A stretch of DNA of 18,890 nucleotides from Burkholderiales bacterium (GCA_016791285.1 JAEUMX010000232.1:1-18890); one strand, 5' to 3'; positions 7,569 to 16,787 are shown, numbered from the stretch's first letter. Numbers and translations are program-made. Notes: generated from the sequence alone by a model not told the origin.

Positions 7569-7888
7569 TCAGGCCAACGGGTGGTCCGTCCGGCCCTCGA
7601 AATAGCCGGCCGTGAGGTAGTGAATCGTCGCCGCTTCGGTGTTCGCGCCGAAAGCAGCCTGCAGGTCCGCGTAGTTTGCGAGGTACTGCGTCGCGTCGAA
7701 CAGGTCCGGGGCGCGGTGCTCGGCCAAACCGGAGACGATATAGTGGTTCGCGCCCGCATCCGCATTCGCGCCGAAGGCACCGATGAGATCGCCGTGCGAG
7801 GCGATGTACTGAAGGCCGTCGAAGCTGGTGGTGCGACCCTCGAAGCGCCCAGCTTGAATATAGTGCGCGGCACCGGCATCAGCGCTGG
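7569..7888 (-). repeat. Copy 1 of a ~320-bp near-identical direct repeat (gene 3' ends)
   Basis: This segment aligns with 10623-10942 at a constant offset of 3054 bp and in the same reading frame. Bases 7585-7652 are identical to 10639-10706. In the last ~103 residues I count 10 amino-acid differences. Similarity drops sharply beyond about 7888. Confidence 0.9.
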
Positions 7889-9368
7889 CGCCGAAGGCGG
7901 CCACGAGATCGGCGTACGACGCGATGTACTCCAGACCGTCGAAGGCAACCTTGCGTCCCTCGAACCTTCCGGCCACGATGTAATGCGCCGCGCCGGACTC
8001 GTCGCTCGACCCAAAGGCATTCATGAGGTCTGGGTAGGACGCAATGTATTCGAGCCCGTCGAATGCCACGCTGCGGCCTTCGTAGTAGCCGGCGTTGGCG
8101 TAATGCTCGATCCCTGCCCCGGGGTTGGCGCCCAACGCTGCCATGAGGTCGCCGTAGCCCGCGATGTACTCGAGCGCACTGTCCGCCGTGGACACCGGAA
8201 CCGTCTCACCGGCAAACCGCAGCCACTCGACGTTCCAGAGACGATCGACCCCGTCGCCGCCCCCGCCGTTGTGCCCGACCGCCAGGACTGCGCCGGGCGC
8301 GCGAAGCGCGGTGTAAGCGCCGTGCCCCGCAGCGTAGACGGCCGTATCCGCGCTGCCGTCGCCGCCGTCCAGCGAGTCCGGACCGGCAGCGCCGGTCAGG
8401 CTGTCATCGCCCCCTCTGCCTTCCAGGCGGTTGGGGAGATCGTTGCCGAGGATGGTGTCCGCGAGGTTGGACCCGATTGCGGTCTCGATTGCCACGTCGA
8501 AAGCGATTGCCGTCACCGAGTCGGCGCCGGAGCGCGAGAACCCGCCGGGGACCAGCGTCAACGACGTGCCGGCGTTCGTCAACCCCGATGCATCGAAGGC
8601 GTCGATCCCGCCCGCATCCCAGATCGTCCTGGCGACGCCGTCGTCGAGCAGGGGATAGACATCGTTGCCGACACGGTATCCGGAGTTCGCACCGTAGATG
8701 GCCTGCACGGCCTCGATGTCGAGGGGCATCGGCGTTGCCTGGTGTCCCCGGTCTGCCACGGTCGGGTTGATGTTCTCGTAACTCATCACCGTCCAGAAGC
8801 CGGAGTCATACGCGCCGATCCCGAGTGCAGAGAACGTCGGCCGGCCGCTTCCGCCGTCGTCGAAGGGGTGTTTCAGCCCCAGCACATGGCCGATCTCGTG
8901 CAGTGCGGCCCAGCGGCCCACGCCTCCCGGCTGGATGTAGGACGGAAAGCCGCTCGCGAGGTTGAAGAACATGTCCCCTTCCGGTCGCGGATATGCGGCC
9001 CGGGTCAGACCCGAAGCAGAGAGAACGCGATCCGCGAAGGCCGGGTCCGGAAAGAAGGTGAAGCTGACGAGCGAGGGATCCGAAGCGTCCCTGAACAGAG
9101 AAAGCGCCACATCCGCGCTGGTCTGCGTGAGGGGTGCGGGGCCGAGCGTTCTCTGAAAGCTCAAGTTGGCGACATTCGCCCACTCGATGAATGCTTGCGC
9201 GTAGCCGTTGGAGAGATCCGCGGTCCAGTATGAAGCGGTCGAGGGATCGCTATGCTCGGAGTAGGTGAGCACTGGCGGACCGCTGAAGAACCACCTGCCG
9301 CCCTGAATCAAACCGGCAAGGAACGGATCGTTACTGACAGGGATTACGTTTCCGACTGAAGTGGCCAT
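7569..9368 (-). CDS. Serralysin-like M10 metalloprotease with RTX and C-terminal ~40-aa repeats
   Basis: 599 aa from ATG 9368. The N-terminal protease domain (about 30-230) carries the metzincin zinc motif HEIGHVLGLKH (His157, Glu158, His161, His167) and the Met-turn VMSY (194-197). The M10 C-terminal/RTX region follows (about 230-345, with TILGNDLPNRLEGRGGDDSL), which should bind calcium. There is no Sec signal, as expected for type I secretion, but no ABC, membrane-fusion or TolC-like gene is in the window. Residues 398-593 are five repeats of about 40 aa of the form LEYIASYxDLxxAFGA...HYxxAGRFEGR. The final ~100 residues nearly match the end of the propeller protein at 10623-12935. It starts 40 bp after the lipoprotein gene, same strand, so co-transcription is likely. 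It is probably a secreted zinc endopeptidase; its substrate is unknown. Confidence 0.9.
   Translation of the reverse strand: MATSVGNVIPVSNDPFLAGLIQGGRWFFSGPPVLTYSEHSDPSTASYWTADLSNGYAQAFIEWANVANLSFQRTLGPAPLTQTSADVALSLFRDASDPSLVSFTFFPDPAFADRVLSASGLTRAAYPRPEGDMFFNLASGFPSYIQPGGVGRWAALHEIGHVLGLKHPFDDGGSGRPTFSALGIGAYDSGFWTVMSYENINPTVADRGHQATPMPLDIEAVQAIYGANSGYRVGNDVYPLLDDGVARTIWDAGGIDAFDASGLTNAGTSLTLVPGGFSRSGADSVTAIAFDVAIETAIGSNLADTILGNDLPNRLEGRGGDDSLTGAAGPDSLDGGDGSADTAVYAAGHGAYTALRAPGAVLAVGHNGGGGDGVDRLWNVEWLRFAGETVPVSTADSALEYIAGYGDLMAALGANPGAGIEHYANAGYYEGRSVAFDGLEYIASYPDLMNAFGSSDESGAAHYIVAGRFEGRKVAFDGLEYIASYADLVAAFGASADAGAAHYIQAGRFEGRTTSFDGLQYIASHGDLIGAFGANADAGANHYIVSGLAEHRAPDLFDATQYLANYADLQAAFGANTEAATIHYLTAGYFEGRTDHPLA
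7590..8177 (-). repeat. Five tandem ~120-bp coding repeats (M10 protease C terminus)
   Basis: Units begin near residues 398, 437, 477, 517 and 558 of the protease. The conserved core is YIASYxDL, then AFGA, HY and EGR. The spacing is 40 residues, with one extra residue before the last unit. The units differ in sequence, so this is an old protein repeat and not a recent tandem expansion. Confidence 0.9.
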
Positions 9369-9408
9369 CTTTCGGTCCGTGCTGAAGACGGTTTAACGGG
9401 ACCCGAAA

Positions 9409-10059
9409 TCATCTTGCCTCGGGCGCTGTCGGAACCTGGCTCGCTACAAACTGCGCCGACACGTCGGAAGCCACTTTCGCCATCAGGTCGTAGACGGCCT
9501 TGTGCGTCACCTTGACGATCTCCTCCTGAGGTGCCGTGTTGAGCATGTACGAAGGTCCCTCCACGGCGCCCGATGCATAAGCCTTCTGCCAGCGGATCAC
9601 TCCGCCCGCGTCGAGGACATGCACGTCGATCGAAACGACCGCAGTGGGCGTTATCGCAAACCCGACGTTCTTGAGTTGGTTGTACTCGTACGTGAACGAC
9701 ACGGGGTGCGGGCTTACCACGGCCACGAAGCGCTCGGCATCATGCACCGATGCACTCGCTTCAGCACCGCCGCGGAACGCGTCGCTGAAAGCCGCGACCG
9801 TGGCTTCCTTGATGATCGCGCCGAATGGGACCGTGAGGGTGGTCGCGGACCCGGTAAAGCTCGTCGGATGGCCCTTGTAGATATAGGCATCCTCGGCTTC
9901 CGTCGTAACCACGAGTACCCTACCTTCGCATGGTGCTGCCACTGGCCTACGGGCGGCGGCCAGATATCCCGCGTTGTAAGTGCCAGTGTGAGCACATCCA
10001 AGCAGGACGAGCAGCGTCAGGGCAAGCGGAAGAAGCTTGCATGAATAAGAGGCGTTCAT
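9409..10059 (-). CDS. Putative outer-membrane lipoprotein of unknown function
   Basis: 216 aa from ATG 10059, with AGGA about 10 nt upstream. A lipoprotein signal is clear: positively charged start, hydrophobic stretch 9-20, lipobox LLGC with the lipidated Cys at 22. Residue +2 is Ala, so sorting to the outer membrane is expected. The mature part is a globular domain with alternating beta patterns (for example AVVSIDVHVLDAGGVIRWQKAYASG, about 138-162) and no motif I can name. The beta pattern and the single-domain size resemble small periplasmic accessory lipoproteins. It lies between the two RTX-type genes, 94 bp after the 114-aa hypothetical and 40 bp before the protease, so it may assist or accompany their export, but this is inference from position alone. 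Confidence 0.8.
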   Translation of the reverse strand: MNASYSCKLLPLALTLLVLLGCAHTGTYNAGYLAAARRPVAAPCEGRVLVVTTEAEDAYIYKGHPTSFTGSATTLTVPFGAIIKEATVAAFSDAFRGGAEASASVHDAERFVAVVSPHPVSFTYEYNQLKNVGFAITPTAVVSIDVHVLDAGGVIRWQKAYASGAVEGPSYMLNTAPQEEIVKVTHKAVYDLMAKVASDVSAQFVASQVPTAPEAR

Positions 10060-10153
10060 TTGTGTTCCTGTCCTTTGCGCTCGCCCGATCGCGGCATAGT
10101 GCCCGCGGGCGCCATCAGCCGGGCGAGGCGGTTACGCTATAAGCTGTGCCACC

Positions 10154-10498
10154 TCAGTTCGTGGACGGCCCGCCGACTACAGCTGCCTTTTCTTCCGGCT
10201 GAGTCCCCTCGATTGTCTCTTGCGACTTGATCTTGGCGGTTAGGCGCTGGTGCCCGATCCTGGCGAGTCCTGCCGCCTCCTCTTCGTCCGCAAGCTTCAA
10301 CTCTCGCTCGCAATTCTCGGGTTGGCACTTGTCCCGAATGCGCTGCTTCACTTTGCTCGCCTCCGCGGAAAACTGGCTTACCCTTTGGTCGAAGAACTGG
10401 TCTCGTTCCTCCGCAGTCTCGAATACGGCCGGGATCAGTGTGATCGTGATCTGCGGCTCGTACTTCGTCATGGCGCCGCTGGACGCGTCGACGACCAC
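10154..10498 (-). CDS. Small hypothetical protein, start uncertain
   Basis: 114 aa if started at GTG 10498, which has a GAGGAAGG ribosome binding site 10 nt upstream. Residues 16-27 form a beta-like stretch (QITITLIPAVFE). A charged, probably coiled-coil segment follows (about 28-90) with a CxxxxC pair (DKCQPENC), then a Pro/Gly-rich tail. No signal peptide is present in this version. The frame stays open upstream to 10612 and encodes a Cys-rich stretch (CEQSTQCPICLVEEGLVG) without any standard start codon. The gene may therefore be the remnant of a longer protein whose 5' end was lost next to the RTX gene, or it may use a rare start. It is unrecognised as a family. A competing + strand frame across the same bases looks like a shadow. 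Confidence 0.5.
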   Translation of the reverse strand: MVVDASSGAMTKYEPQITITLIPAVFETAEERDQFFDQRVSQFSAEASKVKQRIRDKCQPENCERELKLADEEEAAGLARIGHQRLTAKIKSQETIEGTQPEEKAAVVGGPSTN

Positions 10499-10622
10499 TC
10501 CGACGAGGCCTTCCTCGACCAGGCAGATCGGGCATTGCGTGCTTTGCTCGCAGGGGCTACCGCTGCGGCGGGCGGCCCTGAGATCGCTGCCCCGGGCGCT
10601 AAGAAGGGGAATTCACGATCGA

Positions 10623-10942
10623 TCAGGCGAAGGGGTGATCCGTCCGGCCCTCGAAATAGCCGGCCGTGAGGTAGTGAATCGTCGCCGCTTCGGTGTTCGC
10701 GCCGAAGGCGGCCTGCAGGTCCGCGTACTTCGCGAGGTACTGCGTCGCGTCGAACAGGTCCGGGACGCGGTGCTCGGAGAAACCGGAGGCGAGGTAGTGG
10801 GTCGCCCCAGCATCCGCGTTCGCGCCGAACGCGACGATCAGATCGCCGTACGAGGCGATGTACTGCAGGCCGTCGAAGCTGGTGGTGCGACCCTCGAAGC
10901 GCCCAGCTTGGATGTAGTGCGCGGCACCGGCATCCGCGTTCA
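10623..10942 (-). repeat. Copy 2 of the ~320-bp near-identical direct repeat (gene 3' ends)
   Basis: Partner of 7569-7888. It encodes the last ~105 residues of the propeller protein, ending GRTDHPFA against GRTDHPLA in the protease. Many synonymous positions are also shared, which points to recent duplication or gene conversion and not only to selection on the protein. Confidence 0.9.
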
Positions 10943-12935
10943 GCCCCAGGACATTCACCAGATCACCGTAGGAGGCGATGTATTCCAGCCCGTCGAAGGT
11001 GACGGTCCGGCCTTCGGCATGGCCGGTCGTGGCGAAGTGACTCAACCCGGCGGCTCCGTCGGCGCCGAACGCGGTCATGAGATCCGCATAGGACGCGAGA
11101 TACTCCCGCGCGCTGTCCACGGTTGTCGTCGGTAGCACGGCGTCCGCGAAGACGAGCGTTTCGATCCCCGCGAGGCGGTCTACGCCTTCCGCCGCGCTGG
11201 CCACCACCAGTTCGCCGCCGTTGCCCACCACCGCGTAGAGCGACCGCGGTCCCACGTAGCTCGCGTAGTCGGCGCCGTCGCCGCCGTTGAGGAGATCGTT
11301 GCCCGGAGCGCCGAAGAGTCCATCGTCCCCCGCCCCGCCAAACAGACGGTTCGCGCCGACATTGCCCGCGAGGATGTTCCCCAGGCTGTTGCCCGCGCCG
11401 TCGATGTCTGCGGCGCCCACGAGCGTGAGGTTCTCGACGTTCGCGGGGAGCGCGAAGGAGAGGGAAGATTCGACGGTATCTACGCCGCCGCCCGTAACGA
11501 TAGCCGGCGTCGCCGCGAACACATCGGGGACAGTGTTCGGGAGCCCGGGCACGAGATCCGAGGCACTGCTGAGGAACGCGACGACGCTTCCATCGGCCGC
11601 GATGGCGGCTCCGAAGCTGTTGTCGTTCGGGTTCAGTCCGGTCTGGCCTTCGGAGACCCTGGTGAGGGCGCCGGTGACGAGGTCCTTCACGAAGATATCG
11701 GCGGTGGCCCCGTTGTCACCTGGCACCAGATTCGAGGCAACGCTGCGAAAGACCACGTATCGGCCGTCGGGCGAGATCTGCGGTGCATCGGCGGCGTTGT
11801 TGCCCTCGACGCCGTTCGTGGACGTCGACACGCGCGCGACGACACCCGTCTCGAGATCCTTGACGAAGATGTCGGAGACTGCATTCAGGTCGCCCGGAAC
11901 GAGGTTGGAGGCAGCGCTCTGAAACGCGATAAGGCGCCCGTCCGCCGAGACCGACGGTGCGAAGCTCGAGTCGTTCGCCTGCCTGCCGTCCGACGCGGTG
12001 GAAACCAGCGCAATGGCGCCTGTCGCCAGGTTCTTCGCGAGGATCCCCGTCACCGCACCGGTGAAGCCCGGGACGAGATCGAACGCGTTGCTGCTGAATG
12101 CGACCACGCGCCCATCGCTCGAGATCGCCGCGTCACTGCTGCCGCCGACGGAGGAGATCCCCTGAGCATTGGACGAAGCGATGAAGATCGCACCCGTCTG
12201 CAGATCCTTCACGAAGACATCGGTGGAGACGTTCCGGTCGCCGGCGACCAGATTCGACGCGAGACTCGAAAAGGTGACGAATCGCGCATCGCCGGAGATC
12301 GCGGCGTCTACGCTCAAGTTGTTGGCCTCGACGCCACGGTCGCTGACCGATGCGCGGACTATGGCGCCGGTCGCGAGGTCCTTCACGAACACGTCGGTGA
12401 CGAAGTTGCGATCGTCGGGCACGAGGTTCGTGGCATTGCTGAGAAACGCGACGTAGCGCGCGTCTGCGCCGATCGACGCGGCGAAGCTCGTGTCGTTGCC
12501 CTGGAGCCCGTTGACGTCGGTCGAAGCGCGCGCGACGGCGCCCGTCGTCAGATCCTTCACGAACACGTCCTGGACGACGTTTGACTCGCCCGGGACCAGG
12601 TTGGATGCGAGGCTGCCGAAAGCGACGAATCGACCATCGGCAGAGATCGCCGGGTTGTAGCTCGTGTTGTTCCCTTGTGTGCCGTCCGCGGCCGCGGACA
12701 CCCGCACGAGAGCAAGCGGATCGCGCGTCTCGACGACGCGATCGCGGAAGTCGTCCACCCGGTAGGTGTCGTTCCCCGCGCCGCCCCGCAGATAGTCGGC
12801 GCCGATGCCGCCGTCGAGCAGATCCGCCCCGCCCTGGCCCACCAGCGCGTCATCGCCGGTCAGGCCGAACATCAGGTCATCGGCCGGGGTGCCCAGGAGG
12901 AGGTCGTTGCGGGGAGTGCCGATGATTGTCGCCAT
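10623..12935 (-). CDS. RTX protein with seven-bladed beta-propeller and C-terminal ~40-aa repeats
   Basis: 770 aa from ATG 12935 (GAAGG 8 nt upstream). The N terminus (1-62) is an RTX calcium-binding beta-roll (IIGTPRNDLLLG, GGADLLDGG, GGAGNDTYRV). Residues 97-479 contain seven repeats of exactly 58 aa (starts 97, 155, 213, 271, 329, 387, 445) of the form ISxDGRxVAFxSxASNLVPG...DVFVKDLxTGA, the PD40/TolB-like propeller pattern. The last unit is incomplete, and residues 75-96 supply the missing strand, a 'Velcro' closure. A second RTX stretch (about 515-555) and four ~40-aa repeats (609-764) follow. There is no Sec signal; type I secretion is likely but no transporter is in the window. No enzymatic motif is visible; binding or adhesion is the most likely role. 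It appears to lead the - strand block that includes the M10 protease. Confidence 0.9.
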   Translation of the reverse strand: MATIIGTPRNDLLLGTPADDLMFGLTGDDALVGQGGADLLDGGIGADYLRGGAGNDTYRVDDFRDRVVETRDPLALVRVSAAADGTQGNNTSYNPAISADGRFVAFGSLASNLVPGESNVVQDVFVKDLTTGAVARASTDVNGLQGNDTSFAASIGADARYVAFLSNATNLVPDDRNFVTDVFVKDLATGAIVRASVSDRGVEANNLSVDAAISGDARFVTFSSLASNLVAGDRNVSTDVFVKDLQTGAIFIASSNAQGISSVGGSSDAAISSDGRVVAFSSNAFDLVPGFTGAVTGILAKNLATGAIALVSTASDGRQANDSSFAPSVSADGRLIAFQSAASNLVPGDLNAVSDIFVKDLETGVVARVSTSTNGVEGNNAADAPQISPDGRYVVFRSVASNLVPGDNGATADIFVKDLVTGALTRVSEGQTGLNPNDNSFGAAIAADGSVVAFLSSASDLVPGLPNTVPDVFAATPAIVTGGGVDTVESSLSFALPANVENLTLVGAADIDGAGNSLGNILAGNVGANRLFGGAGDDGLFGAPGNDLLNGGDGADYASYVGPRSLYAVVGNGGELVVASAAEGVDRLAGIETLVFADAVLPTTTVDSAREYLASYADLMTAFGADGAAGLSHFATTGHAEGRTVTFDGLEYIASYGDLVNVLGLNADAGAAHYIQAGRFEGRTTSFDGLQYIASYGDLIVAFGANADAGATHYLASGFSEHRVPDLFDATQYLAKYADLQAAFGANTEAATIHYLTAGYFEGRTDHPFA
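10644..11111 (-). repeat. Four tandem ~120-bp coding repeats (propeller protein C terminus)
   Basis: Units start near residues 609, 647, 687 and 728 with the same YxASYxDL/AFGA/HY/EGR pattern as in the M10 protease. The first unit (AREYLASYADLMTAFGA) is the most diverged. Confidence 0.88.
11499..12647 (-). repeat. Seven 174-bp coding repeats (beta-propeller blades)
   Basis: Residues 97-479 repeat with an exact 58-residue (174-bp) period. Invariant features are the [SPA]DGR or equivalent turn, AFxS, NLVPG and D[VI]FVKDL.TGA. The fourth unit is the most diverged at the last motif (TGILAKNLATGA), and the seventh lacks the closing TGA strand. Confidence 0.92.
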
Positions 12936-13013
12936 CCTTGCCGCCTTCGAGTAGTGTCATCGAATCCGGAACATGCGCCCCGACATGCGCATTCCCCGGG
13001 GGCCGCGGGGTCG

Positions 13014-13019
13014 AGTATA
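13014..13019 (-). promoter_or_regulatory. Possible -10 element for the RTX-propeller gene
   Basis: The coding strand reads TATACT (5 of 6 to consensus) about 80 nt upstream of the start. Just upstream of it is a 5-bp inverted repeat GGAAC-5-GTTCC (13033-13047). No good -35 hexamer is present, so an activator may be needed if this is a promoter. Confidence 0.3.
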
Positions 13020-13101
13020 AGACCCGCCCAACGGAACGAACGGTTCCAGGCGACAGACGGACGGCCGCGAGCGGATCTCGAAGTGGGACGCTCAGCAGTC
13101 T

Positions 13102-13767
13102 TCAATCCGGCCCGGAGGCGCTGCGGATCAGCGCCACGAGCAGGAAATAGAGCATGGCCGCGTTGCACAGGTGCCAGAGGAAGTGGGTGCCGACCGGGAA
13201 GGCCGGGCAGACCGCCTCGTCGATCGTGCGCAAGACGAGCGAGACCGTGAAAACACCCGCGGCCAGGGCGAAGGCGCGTGCCTCGGGATCCTTGCGCGCG
13301 GCGAGAAAGACGGCCATCACGATGAGCGTTGCCCACGCGGGTCCGTAGAAGATGGATCCGTTCAGGAATTCCCGCGGAAATGCGGCGTTCACACCGAAGT
13401 TCAAGAGATGAAAGAGCGCGAAGAGCCCCAGCGTTCCGACCCATCGTGTGCGACCGATGCGGACCAGGAACGCGAGCAGGAACAGGTTGATGAACAGCAG
13501 GATAGGGATCTCGTCCGCGAACCTCGACCAGCGCGTGGCGAACGTGTGCCACAGCGCGCTCCCGACGCCGATGGTGAAGAGCAGCGTGATCAGAAGCAGC
13601 AGGTCCCAGCTGTTGCGCCACGCGAGTCGCGGCGCCTTGCGCCACTGCCGCAATGCCATCACCCCCGCCGCGATGAAGGCGAGGTTGGTGACAGCATTGA
13701 GCGGCTCGTTCCAGAGACCGGGGCCGGTGCGTTCGCAATAGGCGTCCAGGAAGTCGATCGTGGTCAC
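13102..13767 (-). CDS. Alkaline-ceramidase-family membrane hydrolase
   Basis: 221 aa with about seven hydrophobic segments, matching the ceramidase family (PF05875, CREST superfamily). The family N-terminal pattern is present ([19 protein letters not shown], 10-28). The catalytic set of human ACER3 can be placed by spacing: Ser70, His74 (S-x3-H), Asp85 (11 after the His), and His195/His199 (HxxxH in GTHFLWHL). These bind zinc and hydrolyse the amide bond of ceramides in eukaryotes. Most bacteria lack ceramide, so the true substrate may be another amide-linked membrane lipid or an imported sphingolipid. The start is GTG at 13767 with no strong ribosome binding site. The gene is divergent from the 88-aa protein gene, with a 73-bp shared gap, and lies 166 bp upstream of the RTX-propeller gene. 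Confidence 0.88.
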   Translation of the reverse strand: MTTIDFLDAYCERTGPGLWNEPLNAVTNLAFIAAGVMALRQWRKAPRLAWRNSWDLLLLITLLFTIGVGSALWHTFATRWSRFADEIPILLFINLFLLAFLVRIGRTRWVGTLGLFALFHLLNFGVNAAFPREFLNGSIFYGPAWATLIVMAVFLAARKDPEARAFALAAGVFTVSLVLRTIDEAVCPAFPVGTHFLWHLCNAAMLYFLLVALIRSASGPD

Positions 13768-13840
13768 GGGAACAATCCGAGTGACGTGTTTCTCTTAACG
13801 CAGACAGACCCGCATCTCGCGACGCGATACTATTGGATAA

Positions 13841-14107
13841 ATGGCGAGTTGGCACATCCGAATCAACGGCACACCCTGGTGCTGCCGCGGCGACCTCGAA
13901 CGAGATCCGTCGCCGACGGTTCGCTCCGCCTTGCTCAACGTCTGTTGCGGCCAGGGAAGCAAGGTGGACGCCCTGTGCCTCAAGGCCGCGCTGGCGGAAA
14001 TGGGTTACGCCTGGGACGAGATCGAGATCGTACAGAGCGCGTGCGAAATGAAGGAGTCGTCGGACGAGATGGACACGCGGTCCGGGCAACGCGACGACAA
14101 GCCATGA
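13841..14107 (+). CDS. Cys-rich small protein coupled to an aldo/keto reductase
   Basis: 88 aa. An in-frame TAA sits directly before ATG 13841, so the start is well fixed. The stop TGA (14105-14107) overlaps the ATG of the reductase (14104-14106) in an ATGA arrangement, showing a translationally coupled pair. Six cysteines are present: pairs C14-C15 (WCCRGD) and C35-C36 (VCCGQG), plus C46 and C68. A helical stretch ([13 protein letters not shown]) and a charged tail complete it. It has no signal peptide or membrane segment. I do not recognise the family. The vicinal cysteine pairs could bind metal or take part in redox chemistry with the reductase; that is inference. The ribosome binding site is weak (TTGGAT). 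Confidence 0.7.
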   Translation: MASWHIRINGTPWCCRGDLERDPSPTVRSALLNVCCGQGSKVDALCLKAALAEMGYAWDEIEIVQSACEMKESSDEMDTRSGQRDDKP

Positions 14108-15075
14108 AGTACCGCCGTCTCGGCCACTCCGGTCTGCAGATAAGCGAGCTTGCGCTCGGCTCGTGGGTCACCTACGCAAACCAGTTGGACATGGTCGCCG
14201 CGCGCGAGCTCATGGCCGCCGCCTTCGATGCCGGCGTCAATTTTTTCGACAACGCCGAGGCGTACGCCAACGGCCGCAGCGAAGAGATCATGGGATCGGT
14301 GCTGAAAGCGCTGCGCTGGCCGCGCATGAAGTACATCGTGTCGACCAAACTCTACTGGGGCCTGGGCGAGGGGCCCAACGAAAAGAACACCCTCAACCGG
14401 AAGTATCTGCTGCACGCGATCGACGGCTCGCTGGCGCGGCTGCAGCTCGACTGCGTCGACCTCGTCTTCTGTCACCGGGCCGATCCCAATACGCCGATCG
14501 ACGAGACCGTCTGGGCCATGCACGACATCATCGCGCGCGGCAAGGCGCTCTACTGGGGCACCAGCGAGTGGCCGGCCACATCGATCCGCGCCGCCTGGGA
14601 AATCGCCGAGCGCCATCACCTGCACAAACCCGTCACCGAGCAGGCGCAGTACAACCTCTTCCACCGCCTGCGCGTGGAGTCGGAGTACGCACCGCTCTAC
14701 AAGGACTTCGGTCTGGGGCTCACCACCTGGAGTCCGCTCGCTTCGGGGCTGCTCAGCGGCAAGTACCGCCACGGCGTCCCCGCCGGCTCACGCGCGACGC
14801 TCGCGAGCTACGCCTTTCTGCGCGACGGGCTCACCGATCCGGTTCGTAACCGCATCGTCGACGAGCTCGACGGGATCGCGCACGAACTGGGCTGCGCGCT
14901 CGCTCCGCTCGCAATCGCCTGGTGTCTCAGGAACGCCAATGTCAGCAGCGTCATTCTCGGGGCGACCCGTTTCTCGCAGCTCGCGGAGAATCTCAAGGCG
15001 CTCGAGGTGCTGCCGAGGCTCACGACCGAGGTGACGCAGCGCGTCGACGCGATCGTTAGCGAAAACGTCGACTGA
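14104..15075 (+). CDS. Aldo/keto reductase, Kv-beta-like family
   Basis: 323 aa, the normal length for the voltage-gated potassium-channel beta-subunit-like aldo/keto reductases (KCAB/YghZ-like). The catalytic tetrad is complete: Asp49, Tyr54 (DNAEAY), Lys82 (STKLYW) and His124 (FCHRAD). NADPH-binding segments are [13 protein letters not shown] (209-221) and [16 protein letters not shown] (281-296). It should be a soluble NADPH-dependent carbonyl reductase; the substrate cannot be read from the sequence. The frame is open upstream to about 13171, but that extension is antisense to the ceramidase gene and lacks family similarity, so ATG 14104 ([12 protein letters not shown], the family start) is chosen. 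Translation is probably coupled to the upstream 88-aa gene. It converges on prfC with a 12-bp gap. Confidence 0.93.
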   Translation: MKYRRLGHSGLQISELALGSWVTYANQLDMVAARELMAAAFDAGVNFFDNAEAYANGRSEEIMGSVLKALRWPRMKYIVSTKLYWGLGEGPNEKNTLNRKYLLHAIDGSLARLQLDCVDLVFCHRADPNTPIDETVWAMHDIIARGKALYWGTSEWPATSIRAAWEIAERHHLHKPVTEQAQYNLFHRLRVESEYAPLYKDFGLGLTTWSPLASGLLSGKYRHGVPAGSRATLASYAFLRDGLTDPVRNRIVDELDGIAHELGCALAPLAIAWCLRNANVSSVILGATRFSQLAENLKALEVLPRLTTEVTQRVDAIVSENVD

Positions 15076-15087
15076 CGCGGCGCGCAG

Positions 15088-16707
<1,620 letters not shown>

Positions 16708-16781
16708 GTTCTGGGTGTGGTGGCGCGTACTTGACCGCGCGTGATGGGGCTGCGCCGCGGTTCGGGCCTGGGGAGCGCAGG

Positions 16782-16787
16782 ATTATA
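16782..16787 (-). promoter_or_regulatory. Probable prfC promoter (extended -10)
   Basis: The coding strand reads TGCTATAAT: a perfect TATAAT with the TG of an extended -10 element. No TTGACA-like -35 is present at 16-18 nt, as is common for extended -10 promoters. The predicted leader to ATG 16707 is about 68 nt. Confidence 0.55.

Noticed and set aside
7581..9233. Long + strand open frame opposite the M10 protease
   Set aside because: The opposite strand has the zinc motif, RTX and ordered repeats; this frame has only a shadow translation.
10250..10669. + strand open frame opposite the 114-aa hypothetical
   Set aside because: It begins with a hydrophobic stretch but runs into the 3' end of the RTX gene with no conserved pattern and no ribosome binding site; the - strand frame fits the operon direction.
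7569..10942. Direct repeats as ends of a composite transposon
   Set aside because: The repeats lie inside coding sequence in frame, there is no transposase, and no terminal inverted repeats or target-site duplications are visible.
11499..12647. 174-bp periodicity as a CRISPR or satellite array
   Set aside because: The period is a multiple of three, the units vary, and the frame encodes propeller blades throughout.
13171..14103. N-terminal extension of the aldo/keto reductase
   Set aside because: It overlaps the ceramidase gene in antisense and has no family similarity; the reductase family starts at ATG 14104.
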